Shown piece after piece: positions 36,839-45,705 of a stretch of DNA of 64,000 nucleotides. Numbering within the stretch: position 1 is the first letter of the stretch; each line of letters starts with the position of its first letter. A program made the translations under genes and the position numbers. The notes beneath the pieces were generated by a model. It ran no database searches. It was not told where the DNA came from and worked only from the letters and a program-made list of their open reading frames with translations. The stretch is from Fidelibacterota bacterium (GTDB lineage: Bacteria > Fidelibacterota > Marinisomatia > SCGC-AAA003-L08 > JACNLC01). Location of the stretch: the NCBI GenBank assembly GCA_018657495.1, contig JABHXA010000014.1, forward strand, positions 20,008-84,007. Direction: 5' to 3'.

Positions 36839-38038
36839 ATGAAGAAATTCCTAGTCATTTGCGGATTAATCCTATCCATTGTTTCGGCACAGAAAACTTC
36901 TGATGAAATTCAGCATGAGATCGATACACGCAATCTATCCCTGGAACAGCTCAGGAAAGAAATTGAAACTGTAGAGGGCAGATTAAACTATAAAGAATCC
37001 CAAGCCAGGGCGGGTGAAGAGATTCTTGTGGAGTTGAATCGAAAAATTGACCTCACAGAGAAACTGATCAAATCTCTTGCCAGGGAGGAACGGATATATT
37101 CAGAAAAAATCCAGCTAACAACCATATCCATTACAGACAAAAAAGAAAATTTAGTCTACCTTAGAGATCAGATGAGAAAACGAATGGTATATTTATATGA
37201 AAATGGCCATCCATCCCTAATCGAAATAATTTTCCTGTCGGCAAATTTGAATGAGATGGTATACAGAATTCGGTACCTCGATATTCTTGATAAACAAGAT
37301 GATATTCTTGAGTCAAAAATAAATAATACTATCCAGGGTCTGGAGGTGGAAAATCATAAGTATTCTCAAGAATTGACAAATAAAAGATCCCTTCGAGTAG
37401 AGAAGGAAGATGAAAGCAATAAACTGGAATCAGACATCCGTTACAGAAATGAGGTGTTGGCAAGAATAAAGCTTGATAAAAGTAGTTTACAGGCCAAGTT
37501 ATCAGATAAACAGAAAAAAATAAAAGAATTGGAAAATTTTCTCACAAGATTATTACAGGATAAAAAAGCGGCAAAGGTCCGTGAAGATGAACTGGTTAGA
37601 ATAAGATCTATGCAGAATATGGCCACAACCGGTAATTTTTCAGGATTAAAAGGGCGCCTCTCATGGCCGGTGGAAGGGAAAATAGTGAGTCATTTTGGTA
37701 CCCAGAGAAATACAGAGTTGAATACGGTAACGGAAAGTCCAGGGATTGATATTCGTTCAGCGCCGGGAACACCGGTTAAATCAGTATTGGATGGCCTAGT
37801 GACAAAAATCACCTATCTCAGGGGATATGGGAATGTAATCATTATTGATCATGGTGGTGGATACCAAACGGTGTACGCTAATGTGGATGCTATAGAAGTA
37901 CACGAGAAAGAATATATACAAATGGGAAGTACAATTGCTCATGTTGCCCCAAATGGTACGGATGAACCCAGGCTCCACTTTGAAATTTATGGTGATCATT
38001 CAAAACTTGATCCGGAAAAATGGTTAACGCGGCGATGA
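36839..38038 (+). CDS. EnvC-like coiled-coil protein with degenerate LytM domain
   Basis: 399 residues: signal peptide (1-17), a long coiled coil (about 20-250), and a C-terminal LytM/M23 domain (about 275-395). Active M23 enzymes bind zinc through HxGxD...HxH. Here the first His position reads SPGIDI, the Y.H motif is YANV, and the last pair is RLHFEI, so at least three functional His residues are lost. That is the state of EnvC and other amidase activators, which bind but do not cut peptidoglycan. It probably activates a cell-division amidase. Its stop overlaps the holB start (ATGA). Confidence 0.9.
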   Translation: MKKFLVICGLILSIVSAQKTSDEIQHEIDTRNLSLEQLRKEIETVEGRLNYKESQARAGEEILVELNRKIDLTEKLIKSLAREERIYSEKIQLTTISITDKKENLVYLRDQMRKRMVYLYENGHPSLIEIIFLSANLNEMVYRIRYLDILDKQDDILESKINNTIQGLEVENHKYSQELTNKRSLRVEKEDESNKLESDIRYRNEVLARIKLDKSSLQAKLSDKQKKIKELENFLTRLLQDKKAAKVREDELVRIRSMQNMATTGNFSGLKGRLSWPVEGKIVSHFGTQRNTELNTVTESPGIDIRSAPGTPVKSVLDGLVTKITYLRGYGNVIIIDHGGGYQTVYANVDAIEVHEKEYIQMGSTIAHVAPNGTDEPRLHFEIYGDHSKLDPEKWLTRR

Positions 38039-39198
38039 TATATTCTCAACTAAAAATAAACACTAAAAACTGGAAGACGCTACTACAGGCACATTCAAAC
38101 AATCGACTACATCACGCATTGCTTTTCTATGGTCCGGGAGGGTCGGGAAAATCAGGACATGCCATCGAACTCGCAGCTTTTATAAATTGTCAACAAAGAG
38201 AGACATCTGGTCCATGCGGACAATGCCCATCGTGCAAAAAGATAAAATCATTTCAGCACAGCAATATTAAATTGATCATTCCGTATCCCAGGAAAGGCAA
38301 TCTTGATAAAAAATCTCCCTCTATAAAAGCATTAACTGATGCAAATTTAGACCTCCTGAGGAGTCAGATGGCAAAAATGGGTAGGAATCCTTATTTTAAA
38401 ATGGAATTACCCAATGCCAATACAATCCTAATAAATAGCATTCGTGAACTGCATCATGAAATCTATTTGTCCACACCGGATCAAGGCAGTCGGATAATAT
38501 TCATATTTTCTGCTGAAATGTTATGTGTGCCAAATCATGCCTCAGCAAACGCACTTTTAAAAATTTTGGAAGAACCGCCTGATAATACATATTTCATCCT
38601 TGTCACTTCCAAACCGGATTTATTATTGGATACTATTATTTCCCGCTGCCAAAAGATGTATTTTCCTTCTTTGCATGCAGGAGATGTGGAATCCTTTCTC
38701 ACTTTAGATGGCATCAATGCTGCCGATGCCAGATTGATATCCCGGTTATCAAATGGAAATATCCATTTGGCTGAAAGCTATAAATCAAGAGTAATTGAAT
38801 TATATGACGATGTCAAAACTATTTTGAATGCCGTGTTTACCCGCAACCCACAGATGTGGTCAAAAATGCATCAGAAAATCCGTAATCTGAAACAAAGCAG
38901 TAAGATTGGTCTTGGATATTTTTTTGGATTGGGTATCTATGCCTTCAGGGATATGCTTATGCTGGCTCAAACTTCAGATAATGACAGGGTCATCTTTGTT
39001 GAAAATATGGAAAAGTACGAAAAAATTCTGCGTCGATTTCCAAATGCTGACTGGGCGGAATGTATTTCTCTAATGGAGGATGCCCAGGCATTTATCCGGG
39101 CAAATGGGTATCCACCTTTAGTGATAAATACAATGCTGATGGAAATGGGCGAGGTAATTCAAGGGAAGGAAATTAAAAGATTTTCTATAATCGATTAG
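38035..39198 (+). CDS. holB: DNA polymerase III delta' subunit-like clamp-loader ATPase
   Basis: I start at ATG 38035, overlapping the upstream stop by 4 nt, rather than at 38020; about 387 residues. The clamp-loader AAA+ features are the P-loop FYGPGGSGKSG, a four-Cys zinc module beginning CQQRETSGPCGQCPSC, the SANALLKILEEPPDNTYFIL box (sensor/Walker B region) and ISRCQKMYFPSL (SRC motif). HolB is part of the loader that opens the beta clamp. An insertion between zinc module and Walker B (PRKGNLDKKSPSIKALTD) is unusual for E. coli-type delta'. The SRC motif and P-loop leave gamma/tau or delta' as options; the length favours delta'. Confidence 0.88.
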   Translation: MIYSQLKINTKNWKTLLQAHSNNRLHHALLFYGPGGSGKSGHAIELAAFINCQQRETSGPCGQCPSCKKIKSFQHSNIKLIIPYPRKGNLDKKSPSIKALTDANLDLLRSQMAKMGRNPYFKMELPNANTILINSIRELHHEIYLSTPDQGSRIIFIFSAEMLCVPNHASANALLKILEEPPDNTYFILVTSKPDLLLDTIISRCQKMYFPSLHAGDVESFLTLDGINAADARLISRLSNGNIHLAESYKSRVIELYDDVKTILNAVFTRNPQMWSKMHQKIRNLKQSSKIGLGYFFGLGIYAFRDMLMLAQTSDNDRVIFVENMEKYEKILRRFPNADWAECISLMEDAQAFIRANGYPPLVINTMLMEMGEVIQGKEIKRFSIID

Positions 39199-39450
39199 GA
39201 CTTATATCCTTTTAATAAATAGAAATCAAAGATTTGAAATTGAACTCATAAATTGGCATTCAAACTAAAATTCTTAATATCGAGTTCGAATTTTATTTTC
39301 ATTATTCCCATTGCCCTTATTTAATGATCAACAATAATAATATCCTAGCTTCCAATGAAATTCATTGTTTCCATAATCACCAATCACAGTAAAATTACCG
39401 CTTGTACTACAACCAAATAATCAGATCATAGGGATGAAATCAATATAATC

Positions 39451-40965
39451 ATGGGAAAATTCTATATAACTACTCCACTATATTATGTGAATGATGATCC
39501 GCATATCGGCCATGCCTATACCACCATACTTGCAGATGTACTGGCCAGGTATCACCGAACGCTAGGAGATGATGTTTTTTTTCTCACTGGGACAGATGAA
39601 CATGGTCAGAAAGTTCAACAGGCTGCGGCAAAAAGAAATGTAAGTCCGCAAGATCATGTTGATGAATACGTCATACATTTTAAAGACATGTGGGAAAAGC
39701 TGCATATCAATTACGATGATTTTATACGTACAACTGATAAACGCCATACTGACAGAGTAAAGGAAGCTTTGACTGGATTGTATGATCGTGGTGAGATTTA
39801 TTCTGACGAGTATGAAGGATTATATTCTGTTTCAGAGGAAAGATTTGTTACAGAAAAAGAAGTGGAAGAGGGAGATTTCAGGGAAATAATAAAATTGAAG
39901 GAACGAAATTATTTCTTTAAAATGTCAAAATATCAGGATGCCCTGAAACAGCATATAAATGATAATCCAGATTTTATCAAACCTGTAACTCGAAAAAATG
40001 AGATTTTGGGTTTTTTGGAAAAAGATCTGAATGATTTATGTATATCCCGGCCCAAATCAAGATTAGAGTGGGGGATTGAATTGCCATTTGATGAAGACTA
40101 TGTCACTTATGTTTGGTTTGATGCTTTACTAAATTATATTACAGCAATTGGCTGGCAGGTTGATGAAGAGAAATTCAATAAATGGTGGCCGGTAAATTAT
40201 CAGCTGATGGGGAAGGATATTCTCACAACCCATGCAGTATACTGGTGCACAATGCTTATGGCATTAGGGGAATCTCTTCCGCAGACTATACTTGCTCACG
40301 GCTGGTGGTTAATGGGCGATTCAAAAATGTCAAAATCAAAGGGAAATGTAGTTCGCCCTCTGGAATTGATTGACGAATACGGGGTGGATCCTGTTCGCTA
40401 TTTCCTCATGAGAGATATGGTTCTTGGTCAGGATTCTTCATTCACAATGGATGCTTTCATCAGGAGATATAATTCAGATCTTGCCAATGATTTTGGCAAT
40501 CTGGTGAACCGTGTTACAATATTGATACGAAAGAATTATGAGGGTGTAATTCCTGAGCCAGGTGCATTTTCGGATGAAGATAATAAATTGATCAAAGCTG
40601 CTGAAGGTACACCTGAAATTGTCCATGAGCATATTGGAAATCTGCGAATAAATGAAGCCATCGAAAGTACTATTGCCCTGCTGAGAAAAATTAATGGCTA
40701 TCTTGAGGTGAAGGCCCCGTGGAAATCTTTAAAATTAGATAAAGACCAGGGTAGTGCCGGTGCAACTACATTGTATATCGCCTCAAATGTTCTCAGAATT
40801 GGAGCACAGTTATTATCCTCGGTGATGCCATCAAGAATTAAAATTATTCTCGCCATGCTGGGTGCTGAAAAAATCGGGCTAAACGATTATACCTTTGATG
40901 CTCTTAAATCGGGTACTGTCCTTGGCAAAGGAAAGTCGCCTTTCCCGAGAATTGATACAACCTAA
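39451..40965 (+). CDS. metG: methionyl-tRNA synthetase
   Basis: 504 residues. The class I catalytic domain has the HIGH box PHIGHAYTT (about 17-25), the Met-binding segment GTDEHGQKVQQAA and the KMSKSKG loop, followed by the anticodon-binding helical domain (about 335-500). The connective peptide (EGLYSVSEERFVTEKEVEEG) shows no Cys knuckle, so it looks like the zinc-free form. There is no C-terminal tRNA-binding (EMAP-like) extension, making it a short MetRS. Gene order metG-tatD-rsmA with overlapping ends is common in bacteria. Confidence 0.96.
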   Translation: MGKFYITTPLYYVNDDPHIGHAYTTILADVLARYHRTLGDDVFFLTGTDEHGQKVQQAAAKRNVSPQDHVDEYVIHFKDMWEKLHINYDDFIRTTDKRHTDRVKEALTGLYDRGEIYSDEYEGLYSVSEERFVTEKEVEEGDFREIIKLKERNYFFKMSKYQDALKQHINDNPDFIKPVTRKNEILGFLEKDLNDLCISRPKSRLEWGIELPFDEDYVTYVWFDALLNYITAIGWQVDEEKFNKWWPVNYQLMGKDILTTHAVYWCTMLMALGESLPQTILAHGWWLMGDSKMSKSKGNVVRPLELIDEYGVDPVRYFLMRDMVLGQDSSFTMDAFIRRYNSDLANDFGNLVNRVTILIRKNYEGVIPEPGAFSDEDNKLIKAAEGTPEIVHEHIGNLRINEAIESTIALLRKINGYLEVKAPWKSLKLDKDQGSAGATTLYIASNVLRIGAQLLSSVMPSRIKIILAMLGAEKIGLNDYTFDALKSGTVLGKGKSPFPRIDTT

Positions 40966-41732
40966 TGACTCTTATTGACACCCATTGTCACATATATGAT
41001 AAGCGATTTTCCAATGACATTGAGGATGTTATTCGACGGGCGCAAGATTCTGGTTTATCCCATATTATTACCGTAGGAACTGATCTCAAAACCGTTGAGC
41101 TCTGTATTGAGTTATGCGAAAAATATCCTATAGTATATGCAACTGCAGGTATTCATCCTCATGAAGCAAAAGATTGCCCCCCAAACTACTTGAATGAGTT
41201 GGAGTCATTTGTAACACATCCAAAAGTTGTGGCGGTGGGGGAAATCGGACTAGATTATTTTTATAATTTTAGTGATCCGGACATTCAAATTAGAATGTTC
41301 AGAGAACAGCTGGAATTTGCCGTTTCTTCAGATTTACCTGCAATAGTGCATACACGGGATTCTGACGATGACCTTGTTCATCATCTCACCCAATCAGGAA
41401 ACAGGTATGGAGTTGTTCATTCTTTCTCAGGGGATAAAAGTATGGCTGAAAAACTCATCCAACTTGATTATTTAATATCTTTCACCGGTATGGTCACCTT
41501 TATAAAAGAAGCGCTTCCAGAGGTGGTGGAATGGATTGCCGCTGATAAATATATGATTGAAACTGATTCACCCTATCTTACACCAAAACCATTTCGAGGC
41601 AAAAAAAATGAACCGGCGTATGTTAGGTATATCGCCGAGAAAATTGCCCAAATACGCCATATATCGGTTGAAGAGGTGGCTGAGCAGACAACAGAAAATG
41701 CTCTTGCTTTTTTTAGAAAACTAACAATTTGA
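40965..41732 (+). CDS. tatD: TatD family metal-dependent DNase
   Basis: 255 residues of TIM-barrel TatD type. Metal ligands are visible: DTHCHIYD near the N terminus, Glu in VGEIGLDYFY, His in IVHTRDS and VVHSFSG, and Asp in ETDSPYLTP. TatD enzymes are 3'-5' exonucleases or D-tyrosyl-tRNA deacylase-like hydrolases involved in DNA repair. It starts on the last base of the metG stop (TAATG) and its stop overlaps the rsmA start. Confidence 0.95.
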   Translation: MTLIDTHCHIYDKRFSNDIEDVIRRAQDSGLSHIITVGTDLKTVELCIELCEKYPIVYATAGIHPHEAKDCPPNYLNELESFVTHPKVVAVGEIGLDYFYNFSDPDIQIRMFREQLEFAVSSDLPAIVHTRDSDDDLVHHLTQSGNRYGVVHSFSGDKSMAEKLIQLDYLISFTGMVTFIKEALPEVVEWIAADKYMIETDSPYLTPKPFRGKKNEPAYVRYIAEKIAQIRHISVEEVAEQTTENALAFFRKLTI

Positions 41733-42475
41733 GTCATACTTTTCGTAAAAGATGGGGCCAGAATTTTCTTCAAGACCCCAATATTATATCAAAAATTCTT
41801 GAATCCTCTGGTGCCAGGCCAAATGATGTTTTTATTGAGGTCGGTGCCGGATCAGGAGCCCTGACTTTCCCTCTTGCAGAAATGGCTAAAAAAGTTTATG
41901 CCATAGAGATTGATCCTCACCTGATACCCGGTTTAAGATCAGAAGCGGCGGCCAACATTGAGATATTACATGAAGATTTTCTTAAAATGGATTTAACTGT
42001 TTTTGGAGATGGGATCAAATTTATTGGTAATCTTCCATATTATATAACTACTCCAATTATATTTAAGGTTCTTTCGGTAAAAAACTGGTTGAGTGCATTG
42101 TTTATGGTACAAAAGGAAGTGGCTGAGCGGATATGTTCAAAACCGGGAAATAAGATTTACGGTAGATTATCAGTCATGCTTCAGGCATTGGCGGATGTAG
42201 AGAAGTTATTTGATATCCCTCCAACTGTATTTTATCCCAAACCGGATGTTCATTCAACGGTTATAAAACTCACACCAGTAAATAGGTCTATTAAAGACTG
42301 GGATCTGTTTTCACAGATGGTAAAACAAGCCTTTGGACAGAGACGGAAAAAATTACGAAATACCATTTCAGAATATCTTCTTGGCGAGAGCAAAATGATG
42401 TTTGAAGAAAAGCGTCCCGAGGTGTTATCAGTAGAAGAGTTCATTTTAATTTCAAACTCTTGTGCAGAAGTATGA
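41729..42475 (+). CDS. rsmA: 16S rRNA dimethyladenosine transferase
   Basis: 248 residues starting at TTG inside the tatD stop (TTGA). Motifs: RWGQNFLQDPNI, the SAM loop VEVGAGSGALTFPLA, IEIDPHLIPGL, and the catalytic motif IV NLPYYITTPI. The C-terminal domain carries AFGQRRKKLRNT. RsmA dimethylates two adjacent adenines in helix 45 of 16S rRNA late in 30S assembly. The domain content and length are normal. Confidence 0.97.
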   Translation: MSHTFRKRWGQNFLQDPNIISKILESSGARPNDVFIEVGAGSGALTFPLAEMAKKVYAIEIDPHLIPGLRSEAAANIEILHEDFLKMDLTVFGDGIKFIGNLPYYITTPIIFKVLSVKNWLSALFMVQKEVAERICSKPGNKIYGRLSVMLQALADVEKLFDIPPTVFYPKPDVHSTVIKLTPVNRSIKDWDLFSQMVKQAFGQRRKKLRNTISEYLLGESKMMFEEKRPEVLSVEEFILISNSCAEV

Positions 42476-42524
42476 GTTATTGTAAAATTGTTGCTGTGCG
42501 TATTTAATAATTTGGAGATTTGAT

Positions 42525-43526
42525 ATGGCCAAAAAGGTCTCAAAGGTAGTCAAGAAAAAAGAAGAAAATTTAGAAACTGGAGAAGTTGCCACTGATAACG
42601 AGGAGCTACTCCAATCGGAAAAACCGGCAAACAAACCCAAAACGAGAAAATCTAAAAAACAATCTGCTCTTGACCGTAAAATCCAGAAGATTGGTAATGA
42701 TGCCAATCGAGCCTTGAGTCGCTACCTTTCTGAAATAGGAAAATTTCAACCGCTTGAGCCAATGAGAGAGGTTCATCTTGCTAAAGAAGTTAAAAAGGGT
42801 AATCGAATTGCCCTGAAAGAATTAACTGAAGCAAATCTCAGGTTTGTTGTGAGTGTTGCAAAAGATTACCAGGGTCAGGGAATGCCACTAACTGATTTAA
42901 TAAATGAAGGTAATCTTGGTTTAATCAAAGCCGCTGAACGATTTGATGAAACTCGTGGTTTCAAATTTATATCCTACGCTGTGTGGTGGATTCGCCAATC
43001 CGTTCTTCAGGCACTTGCAGAACATTCAAGGATTGTCAGACTGCCGCTGAATCGTGTTGGAACGATAAGCAAAATTAATAAAACATCTGAAAGACTCGAG
43101 CAGGAATTCGAAAGAAGCCCCAGGGCAGATGAGCTCGCTCGACAATTGACCATGCAGCCGCATGAAGTTTCAGATGCTGTAAGAATTTCACGGAGACATC
43201 ACTCTCTTGACACCCCATTTTCCGATGAAGATAAAAATTGTCTATTGGATGTAATTGAGGATGGCAAGCAGGATTCTCCTGATAAAGATTTAATGAGAGA
43301 CTCATTAAGAGAAGAAGTGATAGCTGCCCTGGAAACATTAAAAGATCGCGAAAAAGACGTGATCAAAATGTATTTTGGCATTGGTATGGACTATGCGCTG
43401 ACTCTTAACGAGATAGGTGAAGAATTTCATTTGACCCGGGAACGGGTTCGACAGATAAAAGAAAAAGCCATCAGAAGACTGAGGCATAAATCACGAAGTA
43501 AGAAACTTCGTTCTTATCTAGGATAA
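42525..43526 (+). CDS. rpoD: primary-type sigma-70 factor (short form)
   Basis: 333 residues. A Lys-rich low-complexity N terminus (1-55) replaces region 1.1. Region 1.2 ([16 protein letters not shown]) is followed by region 2 with [26 protein letters not shown] and [13 protein letters not shown] (-10 recognition), region 3, and region 4.2 with the helix-turn-helix [20 protein letters not shown] (-35 recognition). The lack of region 1.1 and of the non-conserved insertion, and the small size, resemble the sole RpoD of Bacteroidetes. The gene sits between rsmA and rpsU, so a housekeeping role is likely. I cannot exclude an additional group 2 sigma elsewhere. Confidence 0.92.
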   Translation: MAKKVSKVVKKKEENLETGEVATDNEELLQSEKPANKPKTRKSKKQSALDRKIQKIGNDANRALSRYLSEIGKFQPLEPMREVHLAKEVKKGNRIALKELTEANLRFVVSVAKDYQGQGMPLTDLINEGNLGLIKAAERFDETRGFKFISYAVWWIRQSVLQALAEHSRIVRLPLNRVGTISKINKTSERLEQEFERSPRADELARQLTMQPHEVSDAVRISRRHHSLDTPFSDEDKNCLLDVIEDGKQDSPDKDLMRDSLREEVIAALETLKDREKDVIKMYFGIGMDYALTLNEIGEEFHLTRERVRQIKEKAIRRLRHKSRSKKLRSYLG

Positions 43527-43560
43527 CTATTATTATTACAGGCGAGAGGGGGTAATATTT

Positions 43561-43749
43561 TTGATTTTTGTAACTGTTAGAAACGGCGAGCCGTTTGAAA
43601 AAGCGCTCAAGCGCTTCAAGAAAAAATGGGAAAAAGCAGGTGTTTTGAGGGACGTGAAAAGAAAGTCCTACTATCTTAAACCCAGTGAAGCAAAAAGGGT
43701 CGCCGCCAAGAAATCGGCAAAATCAAGACATAGAATGTTCCGTCGCTAG
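43561..43749 (+). CDS. rpsU: 30S ribosomal protein S21
   Basis: 62 residues, starting at TTG with GAGGGGG about 9 nt upstream as ribosome binding site. It contains the S21 pattern VTVRNGEPFEKALKRFKKKW and a basic C terminus ending RHRMFRR. It stabilises the 30S platform near the anti-Shine-Dalgarno region. Linkage of rpsU with rpoD echoes the macromolecular-synthesis operon seen in many bacteria, though the order here is rpoD-rpsU. A terminator follows. Confidence 0.95.
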   Translation: MIFVTVRNGEPFEKALKRFKKKWEKAGVLRDVKRKSYYLKPSEAKRVAAKKSAKSRHRMFRR

Positions 43750-43775
43750 GAAGAATTCTTATATTATCTACAAAG

Positions 43776-43800
43776 AGCCATCCATTTTGGGTGGCTTTTT
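43776..43800 (+). terminator. rho-independent terminator after rpsU
   Basis: Stem AGCCATCC (43776-43783) / GGGTGGCT (43789-43796) with one G-U pair and loop ATTTT, followed by a T run to 43800. Confidence 0.9.
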
Positions 43801-43974
43801 GCTTTTTAGGAGACATTCATTTTTTTAGGGAATTAGCGCAAGTAGGGGATTTTAGCTTGGTTTTCTTATTGAATTTCATCTCAAATAATCATGAACTGCC
43901 GATTCTATCAGAATGTAAATTTAGCCAATAGGATTTAAAAAATTATTTAATACAGGCAAGATAAATAACAGATT

Positions 43975-45318
43975 ATGGAACTAATAAGAAGCATTTCAGG
44001 GATTAGGGGAATTGTCGGAAAAACATTAACTGGTGAAGACGTGGGAAAATATGCCCGGGCATTTTCACAAATCCAGGGTGAGGGTCCCATATTGCTTGCC
44101 AGGGATAGCCGCTATCATGGTCGGGAATTATTATCACATGCCAAATCAGCGCTGGTAAGGGCAGGAAGGGATATTGTGGATTGCGATATCATCCCAACGC
44201 CAACTGCCCAGTTTCAGGTGCAACATCAAAATTTTGCCGGTGGAATTGTCATAACCGCCAGTCATAATCCGATGGAGTGGAACGGTTTAAAGTTTATTGA
44301 CAGAGATGGCTGCTTCCTTGGGGCTGAAGTGAATCAGCAATTATTTGATACTGCCGATAGTTTATCACCACAACCAATCAATAAAAATCTCAATGATACG
44401 ATAAGTCAATTAGCCGCCCAGGATCATCTCAGCCACACAATTAACCTGTCTATTATCGATACAGAAAAAATAAAAAATCGAAACTTCAAAGTTGTATTAG
44501 ATGCGGTTAACGGGGCTGGATCATTTATACTTCCTGAATTACTTTCATCATTTAACTGCGATTTGGTTACCATTTATTGCTCGCCTGATGGGACGTTCCC
44601 CCGTGGATCCGAACCACTACCGGCGAATCTTGTTGATCTGGGCAAGGCGGTAAAAAAACATGGTGCTGATGTGGGATTTGCAGTCGACCCGGATGGTGAT
44701 CGCTTGGCTGTTGTTGACGAAAATGGTAAACCACTTGGAGAAGAATATACATTAACAATTTGTGCCGATGGTTATCTTGCCGAGTCTGGTAACAAACAGC
44801 CGCTGGTGACAAATTTATCCACCACAATGGCCCTCGATAAGGTGGCTGAAAGATATGGTGTGGAAGTAAAGAGGTCCTCAGTTGGCGAGATAAACGTTGT
44901 AAACCTGATGAAGGAATCAGGATCCCTCCTTGGCGGTGAAGGTAATGGCGGCGTCATCCTGAAAGAGTCACATTATGGTCGGGATTCCTTAGTCGGAATC
45001 GCCATGTTCCTCAATAAAATGAGTCAGGTTGATATGCCCGTAAGCAGGATATTTTCCTCAATGCCGCAATTTGTCATGGCAAAAGATAAAATTGACCTGG
45101 GTGAAGTTAATGCCGATATGGTAATAAAAAAGATAGCCAGTATTTTTTCGAAAGTTGATCAGGATTGGCAGGATGGACTAAAACTTATCTGGGAAAATCA
45201 GTGGGTGCATATCCGAAAATCAAATACAGAACCCATATTACGAATTTATGCTGAGGCTGAAAATACTGATCTGCTAAAGAGTCTGATGTCATCGATTAAA
45301 GAGACTTTATCTGCTTAG
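43975..45318 (+). CDS. phosphohexomutase, archaeal GlmM/phosphopentomutase-like subgroup
   Basis: 447 residues of the alpha-D-phosphohexomutase superfamily. Phosphoserine loop VITASHNPMEWNG (Ser96), metal loop AVDPDGDRLAVVD, sugar loop LGGEGNGGVI and phosphate loop IRKSNTEPILRIY. The GGEGNGG sugar loop differs from bacterial GlmM (usually GGEQSGH) and resembles the archaeal branch. That branch includes phosphoglucosamine mutases and, in Thermococcus, a phosphopentomutase. It precedes the microcompartment regulator by 387 bp. It may be ordinary amino-sugar or glycan metabolism, or may supply deoxyribose 5-phosphate to the compartment. The first is the safer default. Confidence 0.85.
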   Translation: MELIRSISGIRGIVGKTLTGEDVGKYARAFSQIQGEGPILLARDSRYHGRELLSHAKSALVRAGRDIVDCDIIPTPTAQFQVQHQNFAGGIVITASHNPMEWNGLKFIDRDGCFLGAEVNQQLFDTADSLSPQPINKNLNDTISQLAAQDHLSHTINLSIIDTEKIKNRNFKVVLDAVNGAGSFILPELLSSFNCDLVTIYCSPDGTFPRGSEPLPANLVDLGKAVKKHGADVGFAVDPDGDRLAVVDENGKPLGEEYTLTICADGYLAESGNKQPLVTNLSTTMALDKVAERYGVEVKRSSVGEINVVNLMKESGSLLGGEGNGGVILKESHYGRDSLVGIAMFLNKMSQVDMPVSRIFSSMPQFVMAKDKIDLGEVNADMVIKKIASIFSKVDQDWQDGLKLIWENQWVHIRKSNTEPILRIYAEAENTDLLKSLMSSIKETLSA

Positions 45319-45587
45319 ATAAATTTCCGAGCATAATTTCCAGCATTACCGAATTAATACAACTTCAAAAACTTCTATCCCATGGCGGTATATCAAACCT
45401 GAAGTAATATTGATCTATTTGATCATTTAAGTGGTTCCACGAATATAAATATTGATGATATTTATTTATCTGGGATCATGATTTCGAAGAAATAATCCTC
45501 TCCAAAAAAACATCAAAACGCAGGCAATTATCGCTGCATCAGTTCATATTCTAAATCGGAAAATTCTAATCTGTATCAAAATATATC

Positions 45588-45617
45588 TTGTATCCAATCC
45601 CATATTAATTTTAATAT
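45588..45617 (+). promoter_or_regulatory. putative promoter of BMC regulator/operon
   Basis: TTGTAT at 45588-45593 and TAATAT at 45612-45617 with an 18-bp spacer. The operator repeat begins directly after the -10 element. Confidence 0.4.
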
Positions 45618-45652
45618 TGAACATATGATAATTAATAATGAACATATGTTCA
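45618..45652 (+). promoter_or_regulatory. probable SorC-family operator: two TGAACATATG sites, one a perfect palindrome
   Basis: TGAACATATG at 45618-45627 recurs at 45639 as part of the perfect 14-bp palindrome TGAACATATGTTCA (45639-45652). The two copies start 21 bp apart, two helical turns, so bound dimers would sit on the same face. The site covers the expected transcription start and lies 54 bp before the regulator gene, which suggests autoregulation and control of the operon. Confidence 0.65.
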
Positions 45653-45705
45653 TCTATCAAAAATAACCAAATGATTATGTAAATGAATAGAAATTAACCA
45701 TTCAC

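Larger units (their letters stand above)
45319..45705. other. 387-bp regulatory region before the microcompartment locus
   Basis: No gene recognised. The distal half contains the promoter (45588-45617) and operator (45618-45652) of the regulator listed below. The proximal half shows no clear terminator for the mutase gene. Confidence 0.6.

Noticed and set aside
45319..45587. tRNA or riboswitch upstream of the BMC regulator
   Set aside because: I found no cloverleaf, T-loop consensus or known riboswitch core in this stretch.
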